Part shown: one piece after another, positions 9,850-21,618 of the stretch
Position numbering within the stretch: the first letter of the stretch is position 1
Layout of the letters: every line of letters begins with the position of its first letter
From: Terramyces sp. JEL0728
Lineage: Eukaryota > Chytridiomycota > Chytridiomycetes > Rhizophydiales > Terramycetaceae
DNA: 28,726 nucleotides
Reading direction: 5' to 3'
NCBI GenBank assembly: GCA_027603945.1
Contig: JADIIU010000149.1
Coordinates: 1-28,726 of the forward strand
Notes under the pieces: model-generated
Databases searched by the model: none
What the model was told of the DNA's origin: nothing
The model's input: only the letters and a program-made list of their open reading frames with translations
Position numbers and translations under genes: made by a program

Positions 9850-11493
9850 ATGCCAATTCAAGAATTGCCGTTGGAATTGCACAGAAGGATAATCAACTAC
9901 CTGTCCATCCATGATTTACCGTATCTCTCAGCTACTTGCAAATACTTTAACTCTCTACTTTCTGCTTACTCAAAAATCACAAGCTTCACAAAAGTCCCAC
10001 TGCTTGAAAACTGCTCTACTCTGCTACTTTGTTGTGAAGAAGATTCCAGTATGTATCCGGACTGCGACAATGACAATATCAAAATCCAGCATTTTAAAGA
10101 ATTAACAGCTTTGAAAGGAGGAATATTTGAATTTGAAATTTTAAAAGTTGGAGGAAGGTATCTTTCAGAATATCAAGAGTATATTCCACCGGCCAAAGAG
10201 ATCCACTTGTATTTAGGAAATAACCTGGAATTAAACTTGAATTTGCTTGATGCTGCATTTCTTTGCAAGGTGACCATGTTGGAAATTAGGACTGGTACCC
10301 CACACACTCTGAAAATCTTTCATCAGATGCATAGAATGAGTAGGTTAAAGAAACTGGATATTTACTCTAGTGGCGATTTGGAAAGTCGCGAAATCGATTT
10401 CAATTTGCTATTTCGCGAAATTCAAAAGACAAGAATTGACAGTCTCTGTATACAAAGTTTATATTTCAATCAACATGCGGTTAAATTTGGAGAAATGCTC
10501 AGCAACTCTTCGATTCGCCGCATCTGTCTTGACAGTTGCCGTCTGGGAAACAGCTTTCTCATTGAAATATCCAAAGTCTTGTCAGCGAGTAATTTAACGG
10601 ATTTAATTCTTAAAGGCAATGGAATCAGTGATGAAGGAGTTATATTCCTTGCCAAACACCTTCACTCTTCCAAACTCCAAGAGTTGGATTTAGCATGCAA
10701 CAGTATAGCGTTTGCTGGGTTAAACGCACTTGCGGAATCATTACCAGGAACTCGAATTAAAGATTTTTCAATCTCAAACAACAACTTTGACAAGGACGAA
10801 TACAAAGTTCTATTTGGCATCCTTCCAAGCACAAATATAGAAACTATGCACTTTGACGACGACGGAGATTTGCAAGGAATCGGCCGTATTCACCATTCCA
10901 ACGTCAAAACCGTTCACGCTTCATTTAGTAGTGCCAGCCTGTGTGAACTAATGACTTTGACCAGTGATTCAAAACTAAAGTCAATTAATTTTTTATTTGA
11001 AACGCAAATTGAGTTGCTGGAAACAATGTTGGACGATTTCTTTAAGTATTTGGACAAAGCAACTATTGAATCGCTAACAATTAAAAATCGAATGGAAGAT
11101 AAAATAACGGATTTTTTCTCTGTTTTCAATATTTGCAATCCAGTCAGCATCACTCATTTGGATATCGACAATATTAGTTTTGCAGAAGACTACATGTACC
11201 AGATCTATACTGGCTTTGAAGATACAAGACTTGAAACTCTCATTTTCCGCAATACTGATCTCTCTGATAGAAAGTTGGCTGTCTTTGGGCATGGCATTGC
11301 TAAATCTGGCCTGAAGCGATTTGAAATAATTGGGCATGATCGTATCACTTGGTCTGGGATAGTTGCTTTTGTCAAACAAGTCATGAATTCAAATTTGACT
11401 TGCTTGAATTTTGGGATGGTTTATACGCCTGTTCAAGTGCGCGAAATCAGGGAAATCTTGGTTGGAAGCAAGCTACACTTTCAACTACAATGA
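9850..11493 (+). CDS. F-box and leucine-rich-repeat protein
   Basis: 547 residues, intronless. The first 38 residues form an F-box: LPLELHRRIINYLSIHDLP then LSATCKYFNSLLS, the usual Skp1-binding helices. The rest contains irregular leucine-rich repeats of the RNI-like type, clearest around LTDLILKGNGISDEGVIFLA and LQELDLACNSIAFAGLNALA, with further LxxLxI units to the C-terminus. By family precedent it would be the substrate-recognition subunit of an SCF ubiquitin ligase; the substrate cannot be told. ATG 9850 places the F-box at the very N-terminus; the open frame extends upstream to 9727 but has no earlier ATG. It is divergent with paralogue C. Confidence 0.87.
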   Translation: MPIQELPLELHRRIINYLSIHDLPYLSATCKYFNSLLSAYSKITSFTKVPLLENCSTLLLCCEEDSSMYPDCDNDNIKIQHFKELTALKGGIFEFEILKVGGRYLSEYQEYIPPAKEIHLYLGNNLELNLNLLDAAFLCKVTMLEIRTGTPHTLKIFHQMHRMSRLKKLDIYSSGDLESREIDFNLLFREIQKTRIDSLCIQSLYFNQHAVKFGEMLSNSSIRRICLDSCRLGNSFLIEISKVLSASNLTDLILKGNGISDEGVIFLAKHLHSSKLQELDLACNSIAFAGLNALAESLPGTRIKDFSISNNNFDKDEYKVLFGILPSTNIETMHFDDDGDLQGIGRIHHSNVKTVHASFSSASLCELMTLTSDSKLKSINFLFETQIELLETMLDDFFKYLDKATIESLTIKNRMEDKITDFFSVFNICNPVSITHLDIDNISFAEDYMYQIYTGFEDTRLETLIFRNTDLSDRKLAVFGHGIAKSGLKRFEIIGHDRITWSGIVAFVKQVMNSNLTCLNFGMVYTPVQVREIREILVGSKLHFQLQ

Positions 11494-11630
11494 ATTATCG
11501 TGCAGTACTAATAAACCAATGGAACTGTTAGATCGAGCAGCTTTTACTATACTATTTATGCCGCATTCCAAGTTACTTTCGATTCTATGAGCAAACTTTT
11601 TTTCTTTTTTTTTGAAAAACAAAAATATCA

Positions 11631-13189
11631 ATGCCTCAGGAAAAGAAAGCATACGAATTAAGGACGCACAAACCATATCCAACAGACCCACTATTAAAAA
11701 AAAAGGACAAACCAAAAGCACCAGAAAATACCAAAGTTTTTGCCCAGTTTGTTGATCCAGATGGCCAAACATGTGGTCCTCCACTAAACTTGCCGGTGGA
11801 CGCAAATCCAGAGCAGCTTTCGTTACTCCTCAACAACTTGCTAGAAAATGAAGATCCACTACCATATTCATTCTTTGTCCAGGATACAGAAATTACCCAG
11901 GATTTATTTGTCGATATTATTGATGGGAAAAAAGTGTCTACAGAATCAAAAATTAGTATTGTTTATCAACCGCAAGCTGTGTTTAGAGTTCGAACTGTTA
12001 CTCGATGTTCATCGTCATTGACCGGACATACTGAAGCGGTTATTGCTGTTTGTTTTAGTCCTGATGGAAAAATGCTGGCAACTGGGTCTGGAGATACAAC
12101 TGTTAGAGTGTGGGATTTGAATACAGAGACACCAAGGTATACTTTAGTTGGACACAAGAACTGGGTTCAGCTTGTTGCCTGGTCGCCAGATTGTCAATTA
12201 TTAGTATCTGGAAGTATGGACTCTACAATAATTGTTTGGAATCCACATAAAGGAGTGGCAGTCGGAGAGCCGCTGCGTGCACACTCGCAAGTAATTACCA
12301 GTATCGCCTTTGAGCCGTATCACTTGAACAAGAACTGCAATAGATTTGTGAGTTCATCAAAAGACAATACTGCCAAAGTGTGGGATGGTAAATGTATTTA
12401 ATTCTAGCTACTTTACGTAAAGTATTATTCACTCTATCCCAGCATACTGCACCAGTAATGTGTGTGAAATGGGGAGGGAATGGATTCATTTATACTGGAT
12501 CAAGAGACAAGACTATCAAAGTATGGGACTCTAATACTGGTAAATTAATCAGAAACCTGGACGGACATGCCCACTGGGTGAACCATCTTGCTCTGTCTTC
12601 AGATTTCTATCTTCGCACTGGGCCATTTGATCATTCAGACCCCGTATTCAAAACCAAAGATGAAGAATACAATGCTGCTTGCAAGAGATATAACGGATTC
12701 ATTGCTAAACATGGAAATGAGAGATTAGCTTCTGGATCAGATGATTTCACTCTATTCTTGTGGGACCCAACAGTGCAAAAGAAATCAATTGCCAGGATGA
12801 CTGGTCATCAGCAACCAGTAAACCATCTTTCTTTTTCACCAGATGGAAATACGCTGGCAAGTGCGTCATTTGACAAGAGTGTGAAGCTTTGGAACTTAAA
12901 GGGAGAGTAATGATTTTCTAATTAGATTTATAACTACACTAAGAGGACATGTAGGTGCAGTATACCAAGTATGTTGGTCCAGTGATTCCCGCCAAGTCTT
13001 GTCTGGCTCCAAAGATACAACGCTGAAGGTTTGGGAATTGAAAACGGGCAAGATGAAGCAAGAATTGCCTGGACATGCTGATGAAGTATTTGCGGTTGAT
13101 TGGTCGCCTGCTGGCGATAAAGTTGCCAGCGGAGGCAAGGATAGAGTGCTTAAAATGTAATTTGTATTAATTGTAGTTGGAGACATTAA
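11631..13189 (+). CDS. Notchless homologue (NLE1/Rsa4), ribosome assembly WD40 protein
   Basis: Four exons join into 499 codons: 11631-12387, 12408-12906, 12926-13156, 13177-13189. Introns are 20, 19 and 20 nt, all GTAA...AG with a TAAT shortly before the AG. The N-terminal NLE domain (VFAQFVDPDGQ to LPYSFFVQDTEI, about residues 37-100) precedes eight WD40 repeats ending in VWD, VWN, LWD and VWE. Family signatures include SSLTGHTEAVI, SGSDDFTLFLWDP and LPGHADEVFAVDWSPAG. In yeast and animals this protein binds the Rea1/Midasin AAA ATPase through its N-terminal domain and is released from pre-60S particles in the nucleus. The last exon adds just the final residues (IWRH), as in other members ending IWR. 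A T-rich tract lies directly upstream of ATG 11631. Confidence 0.97.
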
Positions 13190-13484
13190 TAAATCATTAT
13201 TTACAACAAGGTTTTGCTTTAGTTGGATTTATATCTCTAATCCCTTTGTTTTGGATATAAGACCTTATTGGAAATCTTTCTTTTTCCAGCTAGCAGTGAG
13301 AATGCCTTGTAGAAATGCATTTGAGATATTCAATTTAGATGCTTGCTCAATTGTTTTTACATGTGGCTGGATGATATGTTCAGACATTTACCTGATTGAA
13401 ATCGTGCGGGTTGTATCTAGAGCTGAATATATACAGCAATGCAATTTCCGTCAACTCCTACTTTATTTTGAAATTGGAAACGAA
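13190..13484. other. Intergenic region between Notchless and DUF1684-like D
   Basis: The frame of the downstream gene is open back to 13251, but the predicted residues are hydrophobic and unlike its paralogues. ATG codons at 13302 and 13371 cannot be fully excluded. It probably contains the Notchless 3' flank and the promoter of paralogue D. Confidence 0.45.
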
Positions 13485-14891
13485 ATGCCCATTTTTGGCG
13501 AGGAACTCACCTGGAGTGTAAAAGACTTTCCACAAAAGTTTTCCGATATGGACATACGCTCTCTTTGCGACTTTGAAGAACCCAAGAAAACTAATCCACA
13601 AACTCTGTCAAAATTAGAACAGCAGCTTAATTTCGTTGACTATTCCAACCATCGATTTGAGAATAACCGCAGTATATCAGACTCTAGTTCAGACTATTAT
13701 GAAGAGTTGTTATTGCTACAAGGAATTAAAAGCATTGGAAAAGAGTCAAAATATAACACTGATTTTGATGCACATGTTCGACGAAATAGCTATGCTGCAC
13801 TGGACAGTCCCTCCACTTCTGAATATCAATATCCTGGACTTGGCAATTCTTTTGGCTATTATGCTACACCATCCGAATGTGGAAGCCCACTACAATCCTA
13901 TAGCACCCCACGGCCAAACTCTCCGTATAACCAAACAGCAGCATTAGACCTAACGAATAATACACCAACAGAAACACCAGAGCTTTCTGGCCCTTCAAAG
14001 CAACAAAAAACGCTTAATGAAATCCTGTTTGAAAAATGGACAAAGAAAGGAATTGATTGCTTCAAATCATCTGATCCAGCTCATTACAGTCGACAAGTTC
14101 TTTCAGATCTCAACAGTAACCCATATTTGGACCAAAGTGTAATTGCTGACGTTGCTAAAGTTGGGCACTACTTTTTGGATTGGCAAATTGATGTTGCTGC
14201 GCAGTACAATGACGAGTTTTCGTTGCTAACACAGGGATATAAGCTTGAATTGTCTAGTTTGGAAGCTGGCACTTATACTGTCGGCACTAGTCGTTATTGT
14301 GCTTTAAAAGTACTTGATTCTGTGCTGGGCAGCCCCTCTTGCCCAGAAAATATAGGAGTAATTACCTCTTACGGAGAAGGAGAAAAAAAGTATTTAACCC
14401 TCGCTAAAGACTTTGAGGACGGTGGAAAGTCATTTCTACTAGAATCAGGCTTTGTATACTATCTAACCAAACTAATTACCCTAGAAGTGTACAAGGACAA
14501 CTATTTTAGAATCTTTGACCAATCCAGATCTGTATATACCGATATAATGCGAAACCCACCGGACCTGTTCTTTCCCTACAACCCAAACCTGATCTTTATC
14601 GGCGAATCAGCCAATGGTTTCATACTCAGAGTCAACTTTTACGGAAGAGACCTGATGCTTGATATGGAATACAATAGCAACACCAACCTCTCTGCGATAA
14701 TCTATACAGACCCCTTAGCTAAACTTCAGCGTGTATACCCAGTTAGAGCGATTGATCTTGTCAAGATATCGCAAAAAAAGTTTATACTGAATTTCAACTA
14801 TTCGTATGCTACCAACAGTCAAAAGTCTATTCTTGAAATTAATTGTATTAGCCAGCCGATGCTTGGTGGAATCAATCCACTGTATTTTTAG
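13485..14891 (+). CDS. DUF1684-like paralogue D
   Basis: About 468 residues from ATG 13485 (MPIFGEELTW), the most plausible start because upstream residues look non-coding. The N-terminal half is Ser/Pro/Asn/Tyr-rich and predicted disordered. The C-terminal domain (about 14175-14888) carries FLDWQIDVAAQYNDEFSLLT, GTYTVGTSRYC, GSPSCPENIGVI, DLFFPYNPNLIFIGE, IIYTDPLAKLQRVYPVR, LNFNYSYA and a terminal GGINPLYF, aligning end to end with paralogues A-C. It lacks the GWVK module of B and C and the AT-hook of A. Its GSPxCPxxxG segment is closest to that of A. The gene is on the opposite strand from the other three and separated from them by two unrelated genes. Function unknown. Confidence 0.85.
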   Translation: MPIFGEELTWSVKDFPQKFSDMDIRSLCDFEEPKKTNPQTLSKLEQQLNFVDYSNHRFENNRSISDSSSDYYEELLLLQGIKSIGKESKYNTDFDAHVRRNSYAALDSPSTSEYQYPGLGNSFGYYATPSECGSPLQSYSTPRPNSPYNQTAALDLTNNTPTETPELSGPSKQQKTLNEILFEKWTKKGIDCFKSSDPAHYSRQVLSDLNSNPYLDQSVIADVAKVGHYFLDWQIDVAAQYNDEFSLLTQGYKLELSSLEAGTYTVGTSRYCALKVLDSVLGSPSCPENIGVITSYGEGEKKYLTLAKDFEDGGKSFLLESGFVYYLTKLITLEVYKDNYFRIFDQSRSVYTDIMRNPPDLFFPYNPNLIFIGESANGFILRVNFYGRDLMLDMEYNSNTNLSAIIYTDPLAKLQRVYPVRAIDLVKISQKKFILNFNYSYATNSQKSILEINCISQPMLGGINPLYF

Positions 14892-14996
14892 ATAATTGCA
14901 TTTTTGCTGTGCAAATAGCCTATTACAACGAAGCAAGTAGATAGTAATTAAATCCAAATCACTCTGTTAATAAAAGTATTAAACGCGATTGATTTA

Positions 14997-15776
14997 TTAA
15001 ACGGGATTAACCAATGGTCTTGATTCCTCTTCATTATCAGCTTGCACACGGGAAATGGCATTCCAGAACCGGATAACTGTAAACAAGTACATTAGAACAA
15101 ACACATACTTGAACACAAACCCAATGAAAATACCTGCTTGAAATGTAGATGGCGTGATAATCATCTTTGTAAAGTCAAAAATTAATTCAATAATTGCAAA
15201 CAACAGTCTGACCCAAGTGTAATAAGCCAGCATCGTTGGGTTCTCGGTTGTAACAGCCGCAAAACCAGCAATAACAACAGTGAGGAAGAGTAATTCAATC
15301 AGCCCTGTCGTATAAACTATTTGAAGAATGTTGAAAATACCAGAGAGACACAAGAATGCAATCAGCATCGGCTTGACTTGCACCTTGAAATACCGTTTCG
15401 CACCAGCACTAGAATCGGCAAAGGGTGGTTTCTGAATAAACCGCAAACATTCGGCAAATTGAGTTTGTTCTTGTTCAACAGGTTCAGGTAGCGGCTCGTA
15501 CCTACGCGGTTGGTCAATTAGGATAGGGATGTGAATGTCCAAACATGCACCACCTTCCATAAAGTAGTCTAGCGGTAAAGAATCAACAAGTGCCATACTG
15601 CTGATACGCTTTCTCTGCCCGTCTAGCAATTGAATCAGTGGGATGTCTACTTTATCCAGTGCGTTTGGAAACTTTTCTTTGATCTTTGCTTGCACGGCAC
15701 CAAACCTGTTGATTCCAGTAAGGTTGATATCGGACAAAACTCCGTTTAGTTGCACATTCAGGTAACGGTCAGACAT
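14997..15776 (-). CDS. Four-helix membrane protein with soluble N-terminal domain
   Basis: 259 residues, intronless, not recognised. The first 115 residues are soluble and look like a small beta-rich, possibly ubiquitin-like module: YLNVQLNGVLSDI, AVQAKIKEKFPNAL, IQLLDGQRKRISSMALVDSLP, then CLDIHIPI. A linker rich in Pro/Glu follows. Four hydrophobic segments lie at about residues 134-155, 158-178, 185-205 and 212-237, the last ending near NAISRVQAD. The acidic C-terminal tail (NEEESRPLVNPV) would be on the same side as the N-terminus. No catalytic motif is visible. It is convergent with paralogue D (105 nt apart). A ubiquitin-like plus membrane layout resembles ER-associated-degradation factors, but I cannot support a specific assignment. 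Confidence 0.8.
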   Translation of the reverse strand: MSDRYLNVQLNGVLSDINLTGINRFGAVQAKIKEKFPNALDKVDIPLIQLLDGQRKRISSMALVDSLPLDYFMEGGACLDIHIPILIDQPRRYEPLPEPVEQEQTQFAECLRFIQKPPFADSSAGAKRYFKVQVKPMLIAFLCLSGIFNILQIVYTTGLIELLFLTVVIAGFAAVTTENPTMLAYYTWVRLLFAIIELIFDFTKMIITPSTFQAGIFIGFVFKYVFVLMYLFTVIRFWNAISRVQADNEEESRPLVNPV

Positions 15777-16261
15777 TGCCTTGGTAGTTTGGCAATCCGC
15801 AGTAGATATAGTCGGTTTACTACCCCTTTGAAACTACATTATCAGCTTCATAATTTTTTGCCTCTTTCTAATAAATCTGATTTTGCGCAATAGAAACCAC
15901 AGATAATGTCCGGAATTGGCGGAATATCTGTCCACTATATTGTTGTAGCGATACTGAAATTTTTGGAACCAGAGGGCACATTTCGATATTGATTTTGCAG
16001 AGGCGGTTTTTATTCCTTTGTAACGAGGATTGTTATCCCCTACTGAAACAGCCAGTGAGTTTCCGGTAATTATTTGCAATTCTGAGTTGTAAAATGCCGT
16101 ACTCTTATAAACCAGTCGTATTAGCACTGTAAATATTGAAATGCACAATGCATGCAAAGTCCAAATTTGCTATTGCAAGTAACCAAAGTCGGCCAGCGAT
16201 GATCAATCTGTCCAGAAAGCGTCCAGCAGAATTTTTTCAAAGTTTTCAGATCATGATTTCA
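15777..16261. other. Intergenic region between the four-helix gene and RBBP4
   Basis: About 485 nt holding the divergent promoters of both neighbours. A minus-strand open frame (15834-16157) starts at a TTG and has no ATG until its end, so I do not call it. No RNA gene is recognised. Confidence 0.5.
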
Positions 16262-18885
<2,624 letters not shown>

Positions 18886-19042
18886 TTTTTAAATTCAAAA
18901 AATAAAAAGCATAATTCAACATTAGGTGGCATGAATTAGGATTTCAAGATTCCAGGTATTTGGAATTATCATGCTCTGATTTAGTGTTTTTTAGTATTGA
19001 TTTTTCTTTTTTATGGCGCACAATCTGAAAATTAGAACAGCT
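18886..19042. other. 5' flank of DCAF7 and of the first tRNA dimer
   Basis: Short AT-rich gap between the divergent DCAF7 gene and the tRNA pair. No open frame or further RNA gene is seen. Confidence 0.5.
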
Positions 19043-19115
19043 GGGGGTTTAGCTCAAATGGTAGAGCGCTCGCTTTGCATGCGAGAGGCAATGGGATCAA
19101 TGCCCATAACCTCCA
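19043..19115 (+). tRNA. tRNA-Ala(TGC)
   Basis: A 73-nt cloverleaf including the discriminator A. The acceptor GGGGGTT pairs with AACCTCC (one G-U). The D-arm contains AGCTCAAATGG, the anticodon stem CTCGC/GCGAG encloses TTTGCAT with anticodon TGC, and the T-stem ATGGG/CCCAT encloses ATCAATG, having A rather than T at the usual TTC start, a known feature of many eukaryotic Ala tRNAs. No intron and no encoded CCA. Confidence 0.97.
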
Positions 19116-19119
19116 TTTC

Positions 19120-19192
19120 GCTTCGTTAGCTTAGTCGGTAGAGCGTGGTGCTAATAACGCCAAGGTCACAGGTTCGATCCCTGTACGAAGCA
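19120..19192 (+). tRNA. tRNA-Ile(AAT)
   Basis: A 73-nt cloverleaf: acceptor GCTTCGT pairs with ACGAAGC, D-arm TAGCTTAGTCGG, anticodon loop CTAATAA with anticodon AAT (read as IAU after deamination), and T-arm ACAGGTTCGATCCCTGT with a perfect B box. It starts 4 nt after tRNA-Ala with only TTTC between them, too short for a Pol III terminator, so the two are probably transcribed as one dimeric precursor. Confidence 0.97.
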
Positions 19193-19197
19193 TTTTT
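19193..19197 (+). terminator. Pol III T-run terminator of tRNA dimer 1
   Basis: Five T residues immediately after the tRNA-Ile discriminator base; the first T-run of at least four after the start of the dimer. Confidence 0.85.
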
Positions 19198-19280
19198 GCA
19201 TTCTAGCTGGATTGTGTTTTATTTTGCGAAAATCAGACGGCTCTATATGGAAATATGGCACAAGGGTTAGAGTGTAAACA

Positions 19281-20144
19281 TTATATTACTCTGGTTGATG
19301 CACTCTTTTCAGTCTTTGATATTTTAGCCGTTGCTTTCTTTGACGATGGAGCTTCCTTTTTCTGTGGTCGGCATTTACTATCCACAAACGTGAATTCGGT
19401 AAGCTGCTTGAATACATAAATCATTACAGTTCCATGGATACCAGTGTACGTATCTGCAAAAACAAGTAACGCACTGTAAAGATCGAAATTGCCCCGCACA
19501 CTAGGGATGAATTCTGCAATTGCAAATATAATGACGCCAAACCAGTCCATCAACGATAGGACCACCAGCGAAATCACTAGTCCATTCAGCACCTTTTGTA
19601 TTTCAGCTCCTTTCTTTTTCTTGTTGATCAATACCAAATAAATCAAATACGCACCTTGGATATTGTCATACAGCACTGCAAACACTGTAAACGCCGCACT
19701 GGAAATTACATTATACTCGGCAACAAATGCTGGAATATTGCTGACATCTAGAACACAGATATGCCATAACGTAGATGTAAATGTGCAAATGAATAGAATT
19801 GAAACTATTACTAGCCATACCAGTAATTTCCTTCTTGTAATATTTGGGTTGAGTAAGGAAAACACTTGTAGTATATGGATATTAAATAAAGTAATCATAA
19901 AAACACATATTTGAGCCAACGCATCTGCAAACCGACATACATAATTCACGTACCCCGAAGGTAGGTTGTACACATTCAAACTAGTGTGTCCGATTGTGAT
20001 AACAAGGATAAGCAAGATTTTCGGTCTGAAAATTGGCGCGACCAGATTCTTGTATAATATTTGTGGAATCAAGTATATTGCGGTTACTAGTAATGCTACT
20101 GTGATTGTAAATACAGTCCATTTTATCACTATTGCTGTTTCCAT
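19281..20144 (-). CDS. Seven-helix membrane protein 1 of the tandem array
   Basis: 287 residues, intronless, no signal peptide. Hydrophobic helices at about residues 8-30, 42-62, 72-98, 107-128, 148-171, 184-211 and 222-247. Basic loops after helices 1, 3 and 5 and the basic tail predict N-outside/C-inside, the layout of G-protein-coupled receptors. Family signatures shared by the whole array: W-x-VF at the start of helix 1, APIFRPK before helix 2, LFNIHILQVFSLLNPNIT after helix 3, FAVLYDNIQGAYLIYLVL in helix 5, NKKKKG in the third inner loop, LMDWFG in helix 6, and YTGIHGTVMIYVFKQLTEF into FTFVD after helix 7. I recognise no named receptor class; DRY and NPxxY motifs are absent. The ACGTCA core ends 2 nt before ATG 20144. 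Its nearest relative is the pseudogene at 26158-26676. Confidence 0.92.
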   Translation of the reverse strand: METAIVIKWTVFTITVALLVTAIYLIPQILYKNLVAPIFRPKILLILVITIGHTSLNVYNLPSGYVNYVCRFADALAQICVFMITLFNIHILQVFSLLNPNITRRKLLVWLVIVSILFICTFTSTLWHICVLDVSNIPAFVAEYNVISSAAFTVFAVLYDNIQGAYLIYLVLINKKKKGAEIQKVLNGLVISLVVLSLMDWFGVIIFAIAEFIPSVRGNFDLYSALLVFADTYTGIHGTVMIYVFKQLTEFTFVDSKCRPQKKEAPSSKKATAKISKTEKSASTRVI

Positions 20145-20146
20145 AA

Positions 20147-20154
20147 TGACGTGT
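20147..20154 (-). promoter_or_regulatory. CRE-like site 2 nt upstream of ATG of gene 1
   Basis: TGACGTGT on the plus strand, ACACGTCA on the coding strand, then TT and ATG. Contains the ACGTCA bZIP core but is not a full palindrome. Confidence 0.6.
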
Positions 20155-20303
20155 CTGTCAAAAAAAATTAAATCAATAATGGAAATGGGATTGGATTATA
20201 TGGTAATTTGATTCCTAATCTAAAATAATTAGCAGCCAGACACTCATACGAACAATGGACTGTTATTTATTCAATATTCACTCTTCTGTAATACCCATTC
20301 CAA

Positions 20304-21206
20304 TCAGTTAATAGCCTGGGTTACTGAGGCTCGTTGAATATCATCCACCTCACTATGTTTTCTTGTGCCAATGTTCGATTTTTCTCTCTGTGTAGGATTT
20401 GTTCGTCTCTCCTTGCTCTTCTTGATTTGGTACCGCCTGCTATCAACAAGCGTAAAATCAGTCAACAATTTAAACACATAAGTCATGAATATTCCATGAA
20501 CGCCTGTGTATGTATCTGTGAGTTTCATTATATTTTGGAAAACTGATTGGTTATTGCTTATTGATGGGATATACGATGCACAAGCAAACATTCCAACTGC
20601 AATCCAATCCATTAATGATAGAATAGCGATGCAGATTACCAAGATATTCAAGGTCCTTTTCACTTCTTTTCCCTTCTTTTTTTTGCTTTTTAGGACAAGG
20701 TAAATCAAGTAGTATCCTTGAATATTATCGTACAGAACGGCAAACACGCTGAATCCTAGTACACCATATGCATTGAAGGTTAACACCAAGTTTGGAATAT
20801 CAGTTTCATCAGCGTTAGCCCAGTACCACGGTTGAGTGAATGCTGTAGGCAGGTAGAGCAAAATAATAACAATCTTTCCTACCAGCAAGTTTGTCTTTGT
20901 GATTTTGGTATTGAGGACTGAGAATACCTGTAGAATATGGATATTGAAAAAACAGATAAAGAATACAGTCCATTGGGCTAAACTTCCTGGTAAGCGGGAA
21001 ATAACAGAGTTTGTTCCGTCAATCATTGCGTAAATATTGCAGCTGGCTTGTAAAATTGAAATCAGGAGGATAATCCATACTTTAGTTCGAAATGTAGGCG
21101 ACACTAATTTACCTCTTGCGATCACAGTGAGCAAATATAATGAAGCTGTTAGTAGAGCGAGTGTTAAGGTAAATACTATCCATTGGAGTGTATCAGTGTT
21201 GTTCAT
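20304..21206 (-). CDS. Seven-helix membrane protein 2
   Basis: 300 residues from ATG 21206 (MNNTDTLQW). All family signatures are present: SPTFRTK, FFNIHILQVFSVLNTKIT (Asn-Pro replaced by Asn-Thr), FAVLYDNIQGYYLIYLVL, SKKKKGKE, SLMDWIAVG in helix 6 (Trp kept, the following Phe-Gly changed) and TYTGVHGIFMTYVFKLLTDF into FTLVD. The C-terminal tail is long, hydrophilic and very basic (KKSKERRTNPTQREK). A perfect TGACGTCA palindrome lies 4 nt before the start codon. Confidence 0.92.
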   Translation of the reverse strand: MNNTDTLQWIVFTLTLALLTASLYLLTVIARGKLVSPTFRTKVWIILLISILQASCNIYAMIDGTNSVISRLPGSLAQWTVFFICFFNIHILQVFSVLNTKITKTNLLVGKIVIILLYLPTAFTQPWYWANADETDIPNLVLTFNAYGVLGFSVFAVLYDNIQGYYLIYLVLKSKKKKGKEVKRTLNILVICIAILSLMDWIAVGMFACASYIPSISNNQSVFQNIMKLTDTYTGVHGIFMTYVFKLLTDFTLVDSRRYQIKKSKERRTNPTQREKSNIGTRKHSEVDDIQRASVTQAIN

Positions 21207-21210
21207 AAAA

Positions 21211-21218
21211 TGACGTCA
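21211..21218 (-). promoter_or_regulatory. Perfect CRE palindrome 4 nt upstream of ATG of gene 2
   Basis: TGACGTCA, the consensus CREB/ATF palindrome, in the context TTTTGACGTCATTTTATG on the coding strand. Confidence 0.7.
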
Positions 21219-21264
21219 AAATTAAATAAAGCAAAATTTCAAGCTGCTATCGCTATGGTTCATG

Positions 21265-21618
21265 TTACAATGTAATAGTGCTTTTATCCAAAGTTGGTTG
21301 CTCCTGCGTTGATACCCCAACTGGCGGGTTTGCCAATGCCTTCTTTTGCGTAGATTTGGTGCCGATAAAAGTAAACACAGTGAGTTGTTTGAAAACGTAA
21401 ATCATGAACAAACCATGAAACCCAGTATGGGTATTTGAAAGAGTCATCATTGTATTGTATACCAGGTAATCGTTCTTATAGGGGGTGTAGGTAGCAAGCG
21501 CAAAATTTCCAATAGCCAGCCAGTCCATAAAGGCCAGGAAAAGTAGCGATTTTACTAATCCATTCATAATTTGTTTCATCTCTGGTCCTTTGGTTTTCTT
21601 GTGGTTTTGAAATCCCAT
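21265..21618 (-). pseudogene. Seven-helix family fragment, helices 6-7 only
   Basis: The open frame begins at the third inner loop (HKKTKGPEMKQIMNGL) and runs through FMDWLAIG in helix 6 and NTHTGFHGLFMIYVFKQLTVF into FTFIG, ending in a short hydrophilic tail. Helices 1-5 are absent, and no family N-terminus or ACGTCA site is found in the 150 nt upstream. The frame itself is intact, so deletion is recent or the fragment is retained. A Met happens to open the frame at 21618, but a two-helix product with this function is doubtful. It sits between two full-length copies, consistent with unequal recombination. Confidence 0.8.

Larger units (their letters stand above)
19043..19248 (+). repeat. Segmental repeat, copy 1 (tRNA dimer plus 56-nt flank)
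   Basis: Nearly identical to 25950-26157. Similarity starts exactly at the tRNA-Ala 5' end and stops at CTCTATAT, 56 nt past tRNA-Ile. The tRNAs are identical; the flank differs by a C/T change and single-base length differences. Each copy is followed by a seven-helix gene with its 3' end facing the tRNAs. Confidence 0.9.

Noticed and set aside
12388..13176. Reassigned stop codons or pseudogenisation of Notchless
   Set aside because: Each in-frame stop falls within a 19-20 nt GT-AG segment whose removal restores conserved sequence; stops end all other genes normally.
15834..16157. Minus-strand open frame of 107 codons upstream of RBBP4
   Set aside because: It starts at TTG, has no ATG until its end, and shows no domain or family resemblance.
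19043..19192. Bacterial or organellar origin suggested by an Ile/Ala tRNA pair
   Set aside because: Ile anticodon is AAT, CCA is not encoded, order is Ala-Ile, T-run terminators are present, and spliceosomal introns surround the locus.
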